Origin: Omphiscola glabra
Lineage: Eukaryota; Mollusca; Gastropoda; Lymnaeidae
Length of the DNA: 64,000 bases
Assembly (NCBI GenBank): GCA_964017045.1
Contig: OZ024806.1
Location: 27,497,503-27,561,502 of the forward strand
Direction of reading: 5' to 3'
This document shows, in pieces, positions 46,740-59,100 of the stretch (the first letter of the stretch is position 1; the number at the start of each line of letters is the position of its first letter). The notes below the pieces were generated by a model. The model searched no databases. It was not told the DNA's origin and saw nothing but the letters and a program-made list of their open reading frames with translations. A program made the translations under genes and the position numbers.

Positions 46740-49700
46740 TGCATATCGCGAAACTTCCGCTTTCGATGTAAAATAAAAGCGTTTAAAAAAACTTCAGCAA
46801 TGAAACAATTGTATATTGTTATTTATTTCAGAGCAACAATAATTATAAGGGTGGTGAAAGGGCGGAAACAAATGAGAATTGAAATTAAACAGCGAAAATA
46901 TTGAGAAAAAAAAGAATATGAAAAAGGAAATAGAGTAATAATTTAAAAACTTAAGTAAAATTATTTTTTAATGAAGCATACAAGTTCATTTATATATAAT
47001 GCATTAATTCGTATAGCCCAGAATAGTGGGTGAGTGTAATAGTCAATAGTAGTAAAAGGGAAGGGTAGCATTTTTCAGTTCTCGCCGAGGGCGGCAAAAC
47101 ACCATCAAACTCACAGAAACGGCCCTGCAAAAACATGAAATACGAAAGGTCACACCATTGCAATTATCATTGCATCGGTCATTGCAGATCCAAATCCTTC
47201 TACTCTGTTATTGGTGAATAAACGGATTAGACCTTGGACATGTAGGCCTATAATGGCTACATCAAGTTGTAAGGTTAGGGTTAGAGTCTTGCTGAAGTCG
47301 TTGACAGCAAATATTACGTCCTATCATATACTCCTGGCAAGCAGAGTTTTTAAAAATCCCCATCTCGTAGTTTGCAAGACAAGCAGCGTCACTATAGGCG
47401 AACTTGGAGTGAATAGTACAGGAAATGACAGACTGATATTTTCTATTTACTATAGGCGGCTAAGGTAAGGGGCTCTCACGAACTTGGAGGGCAGAGTATA
47501 GGAAATGACAGTCTGATCTTTTCATTATCTTGTACCTCTGAATAATGTTGTGAATGGACATTGTGAACTGTGAATAGACGCGACCATGATATACTAATAA
47601 TAATAATAATATATAATAGTATAAGGACCACGAGCAGGGCCCACACAAGCGTGGGGTCTTGGGCGATCGCGTCGTTCGCCACCCCAATAGCCGACCGCGC
47701 CTTTGAACTAGTTTAAATGTAGACTGAAATTTCGTAAGTAAATTATACTTTTTGCAATTTTTAACTTTCTTTTATAGCTACTTAATTACCTAGTTTAAAA
47801 AATGGCTTTTGCTGATAATATGATGTTGAATATTAGGTGTTATTTATACTGCTGTTTATTTAATTCCACTCAAATTATAATAGGACATGATAATTGATAA
47901 ACAAAACAATTAGGCCAATGTATAAAATTAATAAATGAATTAGAAACAATTAACCAACAAGTCATTATATATATATATATATTAAAGTTACGTTTCAAAT
48001 AACAAATAGAGATTTACGGATTTATTTTGTTCCCCACTTAGAAAGTAATTTTGAGAAATTTTTAGAAATAAATTGATTGAATAGCACCAGCACACGCATT
48101 GCATCGCACAAAAACTCCCACAACACACTTCTCGGCGGTGCGAAAACATGGAAGATGCAAGAGACTCGTGACTTCTTTTGTCGGTTAAGGGGGGGGGGAG
48201 GGGCACTTTTTGTTGGGAGTTCATTAGTCAGGAGCGCCTTTATCGGGAGCCCCTTTGTCCGGGGACATTTGTCGGAGCTGATATGTGAGGTCCATATAGT
48301 CGGTTACCATTGAGTAGGCCTGTACTTTTTAAAATTGTTACAAAAGTGTCAATTGGGATGCTTGAACCGTTATTTCCGTTTACTATTTTTAGCCCTGATT
48401 TGTTCTTTTTTTTCAAAATATAATAATATGGTGAATTCCCGATTATATTCCTTTTACGTGTCGTTTCATTACGAAATATCTACTTACTGCAATGTCATGA
48501 CTTCCTCTAAAAAAGGTGAGAGTTTCCTGAAAAATGACCTAATTTTTTTAATTCCGATTGAAATAGGACTAAGCCCTACTTTATCCCCGACCAATTGGCA
48601 ATTCTTCCTAACACCCCCATTACTGAATCTATTATTATACACAATTACAATTGTTACTACCAGTTACTAGTTGTAAGTTGTAAAGTCAGTAAAGTATTAA
48701 TGACAAGGAAAATATTAGAATTAGACTGATTGATTAGTCTTTAAAATGAGCCATCTATTCCATCTAGGTCTCTCCATTCTTCAACTATTTATTTATCGGT
48801 ATTCAAAATCAATCTGAAGAATTAGAGGGGGATTCTTTTCAAGACTTTTACTATCAAACTATCAATAATCAATTAATCATAGTGTTTAGGACAAAGCAAT
48901 GTTTAAATAATGGGCATTTACCACTTAGATTAAGATTATAAGATATATCACAATCCATGTCACTTTCAAGACGTGTCATTTGTAATGTTGTAAATTGAGT
49001 GTAAACGTACAGTAATATTAGTAATGTAGTATGTTCAGGAAATGTGAAATCCAGTATGGAGTACCTAGATTACACTACAAATTGCCTGTAACAGCTATAA
49101 TACTGTAGCAATTTCGATTTTTCCCTCCATGACCCGTTTATATTTTTAACGTAGGCTTATTCTTCATTTATAACCAGCACCATATAATTCATATATTACA
49201 GGTAACCCAAAATAGACAGCTGGATATATTTTAATATAATGAGTTTGTACAAATTTTTCAGATAAATGGCACGTACACCTGGTAGGTGGCCATACATAAA
49301 TAACTTTAAAGAATTTTGGCTATCCCACCGTCCCCCACCACGAAAAAAAGAAAATCGTCACAAATTTGTAACACAAATTATACAATTTTATCTCACTTCC
49401 ATTTCCATGATCGTCATAAAGTCTTGGCCATCCCCCTAACCCCCGCCCCCCAAAAACTGTTAGACACGTGACGACATGTATGGATAGCCCCTAGGCCTAC
49501 TAAATAGTATATTAAATAGAAGTGGGATGCTTTTCTTGTTAACTAATAGTTTTAGACTGTGACAAAAGACCAAAACGAAAATAGAATCCAATTTTCCACT
49601 AAAAGAGTATCCTGCCAACAGTGCACAACACAATCCACCATTTGTTTATATTTAAACAATGTCATTTAAAGTAGTTGCCGTTCTGCACCCCAACAATGAA

Positions 49701-50620
49701 CACTTATTTGTGATTATAAGGAGAGCTTTGTCAGTGGGGGAAAAATATCATAAAGTCAAAGATACAATTTGGAATAATTATAATTCTATTATAGTTTTAC
49801 TTTATTTATGCCTGAGATGCACTCGATCTTTAAAAAAAAAGTATTAAACAGCATCGGTTTCAGTTCACGACAAATTTGGTCAAATTTCCCTTCCCAAAAT
49901 TAGTAATTCCCTGTAAACTCAGTACATTTGTTCATATTACTTTATAGTATCAACTCATCTCAGTCTTAGTCGACCGGTGAGCCTTCCGTTGTTTTGTTTC
50001 TTCTTCTTAACCACTTTGCCACCTCTTTAATCTTACATCGTCTCAAGGTGTTTAGTGCAGCACAGCCTGCCTTTTAATTGCCACAACAATAGTTTAATAC
50101 TTCATACGACCTGTGGCGTTGGGACTAGTGCCGCCAGGGGCGGGCCGATTTTTGGCACCCTCTGTGACCAAAAAAAATGTCCTATGCCATGGCCGAAAAT
50201 AGCCTACCTCCGCAAATTAACCTTGACCCTCGCTTTGAGTTTAAGTCATGGATTTGTTAACTTTTTTTTTTCCCAGCATTTGTGCCAGGTCGCTTTTGTT
50301 ACTGACCTAATAAGCTGACATTGTACTTTGGATTCTGTTCATCACTGTTGTTATCGAAAGTGGACAGTCTTTTAAATGCTCCCTTTGATAATAACCGTTT
50401 GGAAAAGTTTACGACCTGTTTCCCAAGACCTTTTCTTGTCTACCCTCAATTCTATAACCTGTTATGTATGGAGATACCCAAAATGCCCATCAATATTATA
50501 CGTCAAACATGACTGTTTAATATCAACGACCACCCCACCCCCTTCCAAAAAAAAGTGATCCTTTGTTGTTTGGGCCTAAAATGCTTTAACTGCAATTCGA
50601 CTCTTCCCGGTAATAAAGAT
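46740..50620. other. intergenic, no gene recognised
   Basis: Upstream of FAF2 I see no TATA box. At 47570-47700 lies a GC-rich piece (CACAAGCGTGGGGTCTTGGG) after an ATA/TAA microsatellite, probably an old repeat. A GC-run family copy lies at 50105-50235. Short open frames at 48335-48670 and 49659-49847 have no recognisable domain. Confidence 0.45.
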
Positions 50621-50624
50621 AAGA

Positions 50625-50805
50625 TTGACATACTTATCTTATAAGATTGTATAGGGCCGTTGAATGGTATATTCACATACCTTGTAAGATTGCAAGTGGT
50701 AGCTGAAAGGTAGATTGACATATCTTATAAGATTGCAAGTGATAGTGTAAAGGTAGATTGACATATCTTATAAGATTGCAAGTGGTAGTGGAAAGGTAGA
50801 TTATC
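50625..50805. repeat. 43-bp minisatellite, ~4 copies
   Basis: Units contain GGTAGATTGACATATCTTAT and AAGATTGCAAGTG. The first copy is the most diverged. Confidence 0.9.
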
Positions 50806-51102
50806 AAAAATTGGGCTAAGTGAACAGCACTTAAATGTGTATACCGACCCTCATCCACTTTTGCTTTGAATTTCCAACGCAAAACTAAGTTTATTTTTTA
50901 AAAAAATGATAATAATAAAAAAAATGAAAGGACAATTTAAAATGACGATGAAATCAGTTTAAAAATAATTAAAATAATTCAACACTATCACTAAAGTAGA
51001 AAATAGTCAGTCAACAAGAGACATGAGTGACAGAGCGTATAGTGAAAATAATCGTTTTAACATTCTAAAACAATTTTTGGTGTTTATTCAATATTATTAC
51101 AG

Positions 51103-52911
51103 ATCCATCACTTGATGTCACCTAATAATCAAGCAGATACCAAGACAGATGACAGTGACAACGAAGATGACATTGAGGGTAGTAATAAAGCCCATTGTAC
51201 GGGAAAAGACGAAGCAAGTCTTTTCTATGGTAGGCCTGATTGTGTGTTGATATACATTGCACGGGTATGCCTGCATGTAACACATCAAACTATTTCTATT
51301 GGAGTATGCAATTCGGCATTTAATATATCACAAATGGCATTTAATTGTGTATCTTTAGATTGCTATCTTCAACGTTTAAAGATTCTTTAACAACTATATG
51401 TCTCATAATGCGGTTGGACAGGGTTTTGAAACTAAAAGGTGCGATATTATATTGAAAGAGGAGTTAGGAAAAGTGATTATAATTGTCTTCACAGGTCTGT
51501 GTACTAGATAAGAAGCGTTGAAAGAAAGGGTATTACGTTATAGGATACATTCTAATCAAGCCACGTTTAAATTGTGTATGCTATTTTATTATAGTTATAC
51601 TTATCCCAATTTATATTAAGTAAGTCGGTATCCCTAAATACTGTAAAAATGTAATGAACATAATTCAATAGATTCTTTCTTTCTCATACACATCAGCGTA
51701 ACAATATATTTACTCCTATCATAGTCTCGAACCCAAACACCCGCATGCCCCAAAGCCTGTACTCTTTTTCGAAAGGGGTGCTAAACTTTAAATGAAGTGG
51801 TGTAAATTAAAGAATAGATTGGGAATCCCTGATCAAAAGAATGTTACATGTAAAGAATTAAATGAAATATATCGATAGAGATTAAATTATCCTCAGCGAT
51901 AATAGACGAGGACCATAGTAAAATATCCGATAAATAAGAAATAGCAATAACAATTTGCTTTTCTTTATGACCTTGTCAGGCACACATGAAACTCAGATAA
52001 TAGAAGGAGGAGAAGCAGATCTACACAAACATCTTGTTGGCTGTAAGAAGAATCCAGGTCACATACGGTTTGTACCTGTCAACGATTTTAACACAAATCA
52101 CCTGCCTGAAGGCCACCATGATAACATGATAGTTGAGATGATCAAATCTATAGCTGACCTGACTATCAGGGTGGATATTCGAATGACAAGTACTGAGAGA
52201 CCTGAGTTTTGGCCAAATACCAATCAAACATATGCCTTTTATAACATACGAGGAAGTGACGTCATGAGGCTAGGTACTGGGTTGATTCACTATATTGACA
52301 AATACAGCGAGGAAGACTTCGTGAGAGCTTGTCAATGTCACAAGTGTCAACACTCAGACACACCAAGCAAAGTTTGGGGGGAGGTTTTTATGTCCACGGC
52401 GACACACGTCGTTTTTGATGACCTTGAGGCGAGACACACTAGGTGTCGATTATTTTACGATCGACCAGATAGTCCTCTAGTCACACTTGGTTATTGGACT
52501 GTGGTTAAGGCAAATATTGAGGAGGACCTGTGTTTGTTGAAATGTGTGACATGTGACATAGATTTAATGGAGATACTGGACAAGATGGCGAGACACTGGT
52601 TTGATCTTTGGTTTAAAGTTCACAGAAAATACAAACACTCTAGAGATAAGGACAAATTGATATTCATCGTATCACATCCACACGGATGTCCTAAACAAGT
52701 CTCTGTAGGACATTGGATTAGCAGGTGCATAATGAGGGGCTTTGAAAGCAGGTACACGTACACAACATGTACATGTCCAGGCAGTAGTGGGGCTCATGTC
52801 CATTCTCTGGGGTATGATGGTGACATAGTTGATCTCCGCCATGTCCGCAGTGGAGTCAACTGTGAGGGAACAAATTTTAGCTCCACTGGTAGGGACTATA
52901 GATGTCAATAA
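51103..52911 (+). CDS. trypsin-fold (PA clan) protease-like protein, possibly 5' incomplete
   Basis: Two exons: one starting at 51103 after ATTATTACAG and ending at donor 51178 (GAGG|GTAGTA) or 51229 (TATG|GTAGGC), both phase 1; and 51980-52911 after CTTGTCAG. The first carries an acidic stretch (DDSDNEDDIEG); ATG 51115 could be the start. In the large exon, STATHVVFDD (His at 52405-52407), EEDLCLLKC (Asp, 52525-52527) and CTCPGSSGAHV (Ser, 52786-52788) sit in the order and context of the trypsin triad (TAAHC, DIALL, GDSGGP). SHPHGCPKQVSVGHW precedes the Ser motif as in trypsin-like enzymes. Cysteine- and histidine-rich, no signal peptide seen, so probably intracellular. The final G of GDSGG is replaced (SSGAH), so activity is uncertain. 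The layout resembles an uncharacterised gastropod-expanded family I recall. Confidence 0.72.
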
Positions 52912-52959
52912 TTTTAATCCCTACACAGACGTATGGTTAACATTTAACAGCCCTTAGAG

Positions 52960-53640
52960 CAGGGGTCTCAAACTCAAATCATCCGGGGGCAGCGGGAGGT
53001 AGAGTCTGAGTGAGACTGGGCCCCATCAAGTATTCCACAAAAAGACGATTGCAAATTCACTAAAGTACAACTGTTACAATGTGCTTAACATTTATTAATA
53101 AACAATACAAATATTAAAGGGTTCTCAAGAACTAGGCTTCACTTTCTTCTTCCTACTCACTGTTGCCAGGGACCTGACAGCGCTTTTGCTTACACAAACT
53201 AAGCAACCTTAAAGTTCTTAGTGGAAATGAGCTTTTCCCACATATGGGTACTCCCAATAAGGCACACGATCGGCTTGAAAAGCCTGGAAATATATGGTAA
53301 GGTGGAAGGAAATTCTCTCATAAGATGTCCCTGCTTGTCTGATTTTCCATTCACCTCCCTGAACTTAGCCTTGAGTTCAGAATTGCACTGAAGATCAATG
53401 AGCTCCATCTGAAGCGCAAAAAAAATTGATTGGGAGGATATCTATTTTAATAGGGGCTCTTTGATACTGTGTCGGATTACAACGATTTACAAAATTAAGA
53501 TAGTGCATTACTTACTAACTGCCTTTTTAAACTTTTCTCAAAACCGCACTTAGGGCATGTTTATCTCATAAAATGCTTTAAAAAGACAACTTTAGTCCGA
53601 TTTTAAAACGGGTTTTACCATTATAAATTTAAGACCCCAG
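52960..53640 (-). mobile_element. internally deleted hAT transposon with transposase remnant
   Basis: The left end is CAGGGGTCTCAAACTC at 52960-52975. The right end AAGACCCCAG at 53631-53640 is its imperfect inverted copy. The identical octamer CCTTAGAG flanks the element at 52952-52959 and 53641-53648. On the minus strand (53408-53199) a frame reads MELIDLQCNSELKAKF, then PYISRLFKPIVCLIGSTHMW and EKLIS. This is the C-terminal dimerisation (hATC) region of GTF2IRD2/ZBED-like hAT transposases. The catalytic part is missing, so the copy cannot transpose by itself. Confidence 0.88.
53199..53408 (-). pseudogene. hAT transposase C-terminal fragment
   Basis: Encodes about 69 residues matching the hATC pattern (LELIxLQ...SxLK, then FPxLxxxxxxxxxLxGSTxxxEKLxS). 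It is followed by FKVA and a stop. Upstream sequence within the element shows no continuing frame, consistent with internal deletion. Confidence 0.8.
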
Positions 53641-53649
53641 CCTTAGAGT

Positions 53650-54530
53650 GACTAAACCAATCAGGGTTTACTCTCATTGCCAAGACTGTTCTGTCCCTTG
53701 TATCCCCCCAAAATTAAATTGAACGTTTGCAAGATGAACTGTCAGAATTTATACACAATCTGGGTAATGAAGTAAACAGCCCCTAAACAAAAGTTTTCGT
53801 ATAAATCCTCTTTAAAGTGTTATAGATTCAGTTGAGAGCTAAACATTGAGAATTTGTTTTCCAAACTAAGAACGCTATAACTGAATAGGTTTAACACACT
53901 GTGAAAAGTTAACATGTCCAAAGGAAATTCCGTTTAATGTTGGTCTAAATTGGTTTTAAACTATTAATCTAATAATAGTATACAATAATAGTCAAAATGT
54001 GAAAGGTCTATGTCTTACTATTTTAAAATGTCGTCGCCAAAGTTTATATAAGATACAACAGCTTAGCTAAGCTTTAAACAATAAGGGAGGCGATGATTCT
54101 ATTTTTTAAAATAAACTCCCAAACACCCAAATAATAAGTTCAAACAATAACATTGATTATGGTTACATGTCTATAGGTATTTTCACCAACATTTCTAACA
54201 TATCTTTTGGTCTATTCAGATACATGTATAGATATACACATTTTACTTACAAATTAAATATTTTTTTATTTTATATCTCTCTTTTTTTTTTTGTAACAAC
54301 AATCTTCGAAAGAAACACGAAACTCCATAATGCACATTAATCAAAATACTATTTACTAATAGTAAAAATAATGTACAACATTTACGTTAAAGGAAATCTC
54401 ACTTTTTCTCAAACATTGAATTGTGATTAAAAATTATAAAAAGTTACGCCTTGTCTTTTTTTGTGTGTTTTGTTTCAGCATTTTATAAATTTCCAATTCC
54501 ATCACAGCGTCTCATAACAGATTCAATAAA
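53650..54530. other. intergenic, no gene recognised
   Basis: AT-rich sequence with a T run at 54282-54292. No exon, RNA or repeat recognised. Confidence 0.45.
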
Positions 54531-54639
54531 ATAAGTGTTTGCTAAAGCTTTGATGTGTTTATAGTTCTGAATAAGTGTAACAGTTGATGGGCTTTGGTAG
54601 CGTCATGAGTTCTTCCAAAACTTTAATGAGTGCCCATGA

Positions 54640-55025
54640 TGCCGCATTCCGCATGTATCGCGTATAAAGAAATCTGACCACATCACCCCAGTTCTGAAAG
54701 ATTTCTACTGGCTTCCTAAGAGTGAGCGCACTGACAACACAATTCTGTTCCTGGTGTATAGCTTTATAGAAGAGTCTGCACTTGAATATCTTCAAAAACT
54801 GATTTTTAAACATGTATCAACACAGAACCTACGCTCTTCAACGCAGTCCTCACTGAGAGTTCCTAGTGTGGATGGACACGGAAAGAAGTCATTCTGATTG
54901 CGCTCTTTCGAAGCTATTGCGCTCAATTAACAGTTTGCCTCAATCTTAAAGGAAAATTGGAAATGATAAAAAGTCATTTAAGAAACGTTTAAAGACCTGT
55001 TTCTTTAAAAAGAGTTTAGGAAATC
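54640..55025 (+). pseudogene. decayed non-LTR retrotransposon fragment
   Basis: Plus-strand translation, with frameshifts and stops, gives VLKDFYWLPKSER, then VYSFIEESALEYLQKLI, then LRSSTQSSLRVPSVDG, then RSFEAIALN and later FKDLF. The order matches the CR1/L2-type region LHWLPVxxR...ALNGxAPxYLxxL...LRSSxxxxLxVP...FxxxAPxLWNxLP...FKxxLKxxLF. It is old and inactive. Confidence 0.75.
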
Positions 55026-55820
55026 AGACCGATGTTAGCATACTTAACTAAAAAGCTCACAAGCGCTACAAAAGCATTCAATCAATATCATGTTCTCAGT
55101 ATAAGTAATAAGTATTATTAATATTATGAGTACACGTCTGCTTCATGTATGAATTCATGGCGGAGCAGATGCTGAGACAACAGAGTTAATCGCTCGCGAC
55201 CCGACCCACACCAGGGACCCAAGGGTGGAGTAAAAAAATACATTTAGATTCGATCCCACATTTTCGAAATTTGTGAGGCCGGGTCCTAATAACCTCGGAC
55301 AGAGGCCGAGACAACCCTGTAAATCACACGTGGCCTTGCCCACATCAGGACCCATAAGATATGAATTTTAACAAAAATTCAATTACGTTATTACTCGGGA
55401 CCCAAACATCCTCTGCACGGCCCTGCTTGTGGTATGACCTAACTGTCATCAGTTCTCACGACTGTTGGACTGATGTTGTTTGTTGCCAAAAACTCTGCTA
55501 GTTAACGGCCGTTGATCTGAGTTGTCATAGATAGATTTTGTAGTACAAGTTTGATTGTACGGTAAACCTTACTACCAATACCGCAAATAGTAGCGTCTGT
55601 GCTTTCAATAAGAGTAGTACAAGCACAAAGATGTGTACCCGGAGACCAGACATTCTTATTTGTAGCACAAGATTAAGTGCTTGCTGTAACGTCATTAGTA
55701 CTTCTACCACAAGAATGATAGTCTCTGTCAGCATCATAAACTACACCAAATCTACACATAAACTATATCAAATTTACACATAAACTAAACCAAATATAAT
55801 TCGATATAGTGTCAACATTA
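55026..55820. other. intergenic or receptor 3' untranslated region
   Basis: No gene recognised. Two copies of a 25-bp unit (TACACATAAACTA) lie at 55750-55795, next to the last, non-coding copies of the receptor tail repeat. Confidence 0.4.
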
Positions 55821-56160
55821 GAGCCACTACGACAAAGATGATTGATTATCGTCAACATTAAAGTTACTACAACAAAGATGATTGTCAATTGTGTCAACAT
55901 TAGAATTATTACAACAAATGTGATTGTCTGTAGTGTCAACATTAGAGTTACTACAGCAAAGGTGATGGTCTGTGTATTCCACATTAATATTACTACCACA
56001 CGGATGAGTTTTTGTTACGTCAACTTTACCACAAGGATGATTATATGTGATATCATCATTAGTGTTTGTTCCCAAAGGATGATTTTCTGTAGTATCGATA
56101 TTTGTATTACAGCTAATGGCACAATGTTGATTTACTGTATGGTCAACATTAGATCCAGGA
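55810..56160 (-). repeat. 42-bp coding minisatellite in receptor tail
   Basis: About seven 14-residue copies of the type NVDTTDNHICCNNS. The copies nearest the stop are the most alike. The distal ones (THPCGSNI, NHPLGTNT) are diverged. A further DNA copy lies beyond the stop codon, out of frame. Confidence 0.88.
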
Positions 56161-59100
56161 GCCTGCTCTTGATCTTGGCTTCCAAACAGACCATATCTTG
56201 AAGTTGGACTTGAGCTGTTATAATCAAAATTGATAGTTTCTCTGTTCCTCGTATCATTGTCCTTGTCCACATTATTTATTCCCACCTTAAAGTGCTGAAT
56301 GTTGCTAAGAAAAACAACGCTTTGAGTCAAGACATCGTCATCAATAGTTTCATAAATATGTTGCTGGTCGGATTCGATCTTTTGCATATTTTCATTGGGG
56401 TTGCTCGATCCAATCACTGTGTATCCACTTGTATCGTATTCGTTATCACCCTGATACATCCCAGCGTCGACCAGGAGATATCCTTGGTTGATCACGTCAT
56501 AATTGCCAGGCTCCATCTTGGCTTCCACACACGTAAAACAGCTGTCCCAAGTCAATCGTGAATCTGAATAGGTTAGAGATTAATATTCAATTGCATTTAG
56601 AGCCATTTAAATGTCACGTTTATATTTTAATGAGTTTGTACGAAAAAAAGTAAGCATTACTCTGTCTAACATAATTATTATTATTTTTAAAAAGAATACA
56701 TTTAACGTAGAAATGTATTACCTATTTAAAGAAACATATTTTTTGTTGATATTGAAAATGAGCTTTCATCACAAGTGATACGTTTCAACTATTGTCTTGA
56801 GCACACGTTTGCCTAAGAATACTATTTTAAAGTAATATACAAATGTCAATATTTTGTGTCACGGAGATAGTTAATTAAAAAAAATGTAAATTTAATGTGT
56901 AAAGTATATGGTTGACTTGTTTTGAATTGACCATTGTTAAAATTGACCACTCTTCAATGTGACCACTGTTTAAACTAACCTCTGTTTAAATTGTACCACG
57001 CCACACCCCAGATGACATAATTTATTAACATTTAATGATTTATCAGTTGAATTACTATGACCCTTGAACTCACCCCTCAGTTTATAGTAACCAGCAACAA
57101 CTGCAAGGAATAATATAAACGTGTTTACACCAGCAATGTAAGCAATGACATGTGTACTTCTAGCTTCAGGTGTATATTTTATGTAATCTGTAACAGCAAG
57201 AAATTTAAAATGAAAAATGTCTCTGAATATTTGGTCTATTAGGGTATTACTACAAACGTGAACAGCTTATGAAATCGTTGAATTTTAAAATTTGTATGAT
57301 TATTGGTGATAAATTCGCCATGGACCCTACACGAAATGGAAGCGTCAGATCAATGTCTTCGCATTTGTCCTGCAACCACTCGGGGCCCAGAATTATGCCT
57401 CAGAAAACAAATTAAGCCACTGAAAGCAGTGTTCCAAAGTGGACGACCTAAAGAGGGCCTTAAAAGGGTCACATGAGGGCTATGCTTCAGATTCAAGGGT
57501 AACATCTGATGATCTGACTGAAACCGTGGTAGAGCCAAAGAGATTGATATGCAACAGAGCAAAATATAAGTATCTGGCCTCAGGCCTGGATTAACCATTA
57601 GGCAAGTAAGACACGTGCCTTGGTCACCAAGCGTTTGGGGGCACCACAAGTCCTCAAGAAATATTTTTTTTGAACAAGATCAGGGGCTCCGGGCAGAAGG
57701 GGGCACCCATGTGGGTTTGTGCCTTGGGCACTAAAATGGCTTAATCCGGCCCTGTCTGGCCTGACCCTACACAAAGATACAGAGTTTCAGAATCTAGACA
57801 TAAATGAAGATATATTACTTTTGCGCCAAGCACCGGTGAGCGCGCGATGACTTAGTAAATGAATGAATACGAGCTGTATTTGTCTGACTGAGGTAAGGTA
57901 ACCACTGTTTTCAAATTAAAGCGTAGACATTTAAAATCATTTCGGCGTCATGATATTCCTGAAGTTAAAAAATAAATGTGTGGTAACATTGAAAACATCT
58001 CCTTTTGCTGAAGAGCTATATAAAAAAAAAAAAGGTGTCATTATGCCAATTTGTATATTATATAAAATTGTGTTTGAGTTATTTATTATGCGTTAATATC
58101 AGATATACTCGATCTACTGTCAAATTAATCAGATTTTGTGGTATTAAACATTATGAGTAATTTGTTACGTCTCACAAATAACCGAAGCCACTGTTTGCCC
58201 TATCCTTAAAATTAGGCTGAGGCTAAAAAACCTAATCATATCTCAGCAGAAAATGTTGAACACAAAGCTTCGTTTTCTATGTCTGTTATCTATGAAATAG
58301 TTATTAACACTATTCCTATTTATATTTTGAGTGAAAAATACATATAAAAAAATTGCTAAATTAAAATTGTATTTGAATTATCCAGAGACTCATGACAATG
58401 ACTTTAAAGAGATTATCTTATAGATTATAACTAACCCCTGATGTGCAGAGCAGCTGACCACTGTCTAGAGACAATTAAGTCGTTCTCAGTACCAGTGATG
58501 TTGGGATGTATCATCACAATGAGTTCATATTGACCTGGGTTAAAGGTCGTTGTGTTAGCAGTGAAGACACACTGTGATGTGTAGTACGTAGCTTGACTGT
58601 GTACAAGTTCGTTAACTAGTGTTATATTAGTTTCTGGAATGGTTATCTTTTCCTGTGAAATGAAAATATGAAGGAAAGGAATAATATAGTGGACTGGAGC
58701 GTTTAAAAAAGTAATTTTAAAGGATATGAGCTTTCGATGAATCTATTCTATTTTAGTGTATATATATACATAATATAACGATAATGCTTTACGACCTACC
58801 AACCAATCTAATAACATTTAAAGACATACTAAGTATTTTGTAAAATCCAAAATTATATCAATTAATATGAAACTATTTTTGACGTACGTTGTTGCCAATA
58901 ATCACGACGCGACATTTGGCCTGGGGGTAAATTCTAGCGACATTGCAGCTCACATTGACGACCTCATCAGTACTGTCATTGACACAAGAAATGTCTTCAA
59001 GCGTCACTGAAAATTATCAGTTACCGAGTACTTTATTATTTATGCAGTGTTAAAAAAATATAAATGGCAAAACCCACTATGATATTGTTGATGCCAAAGT

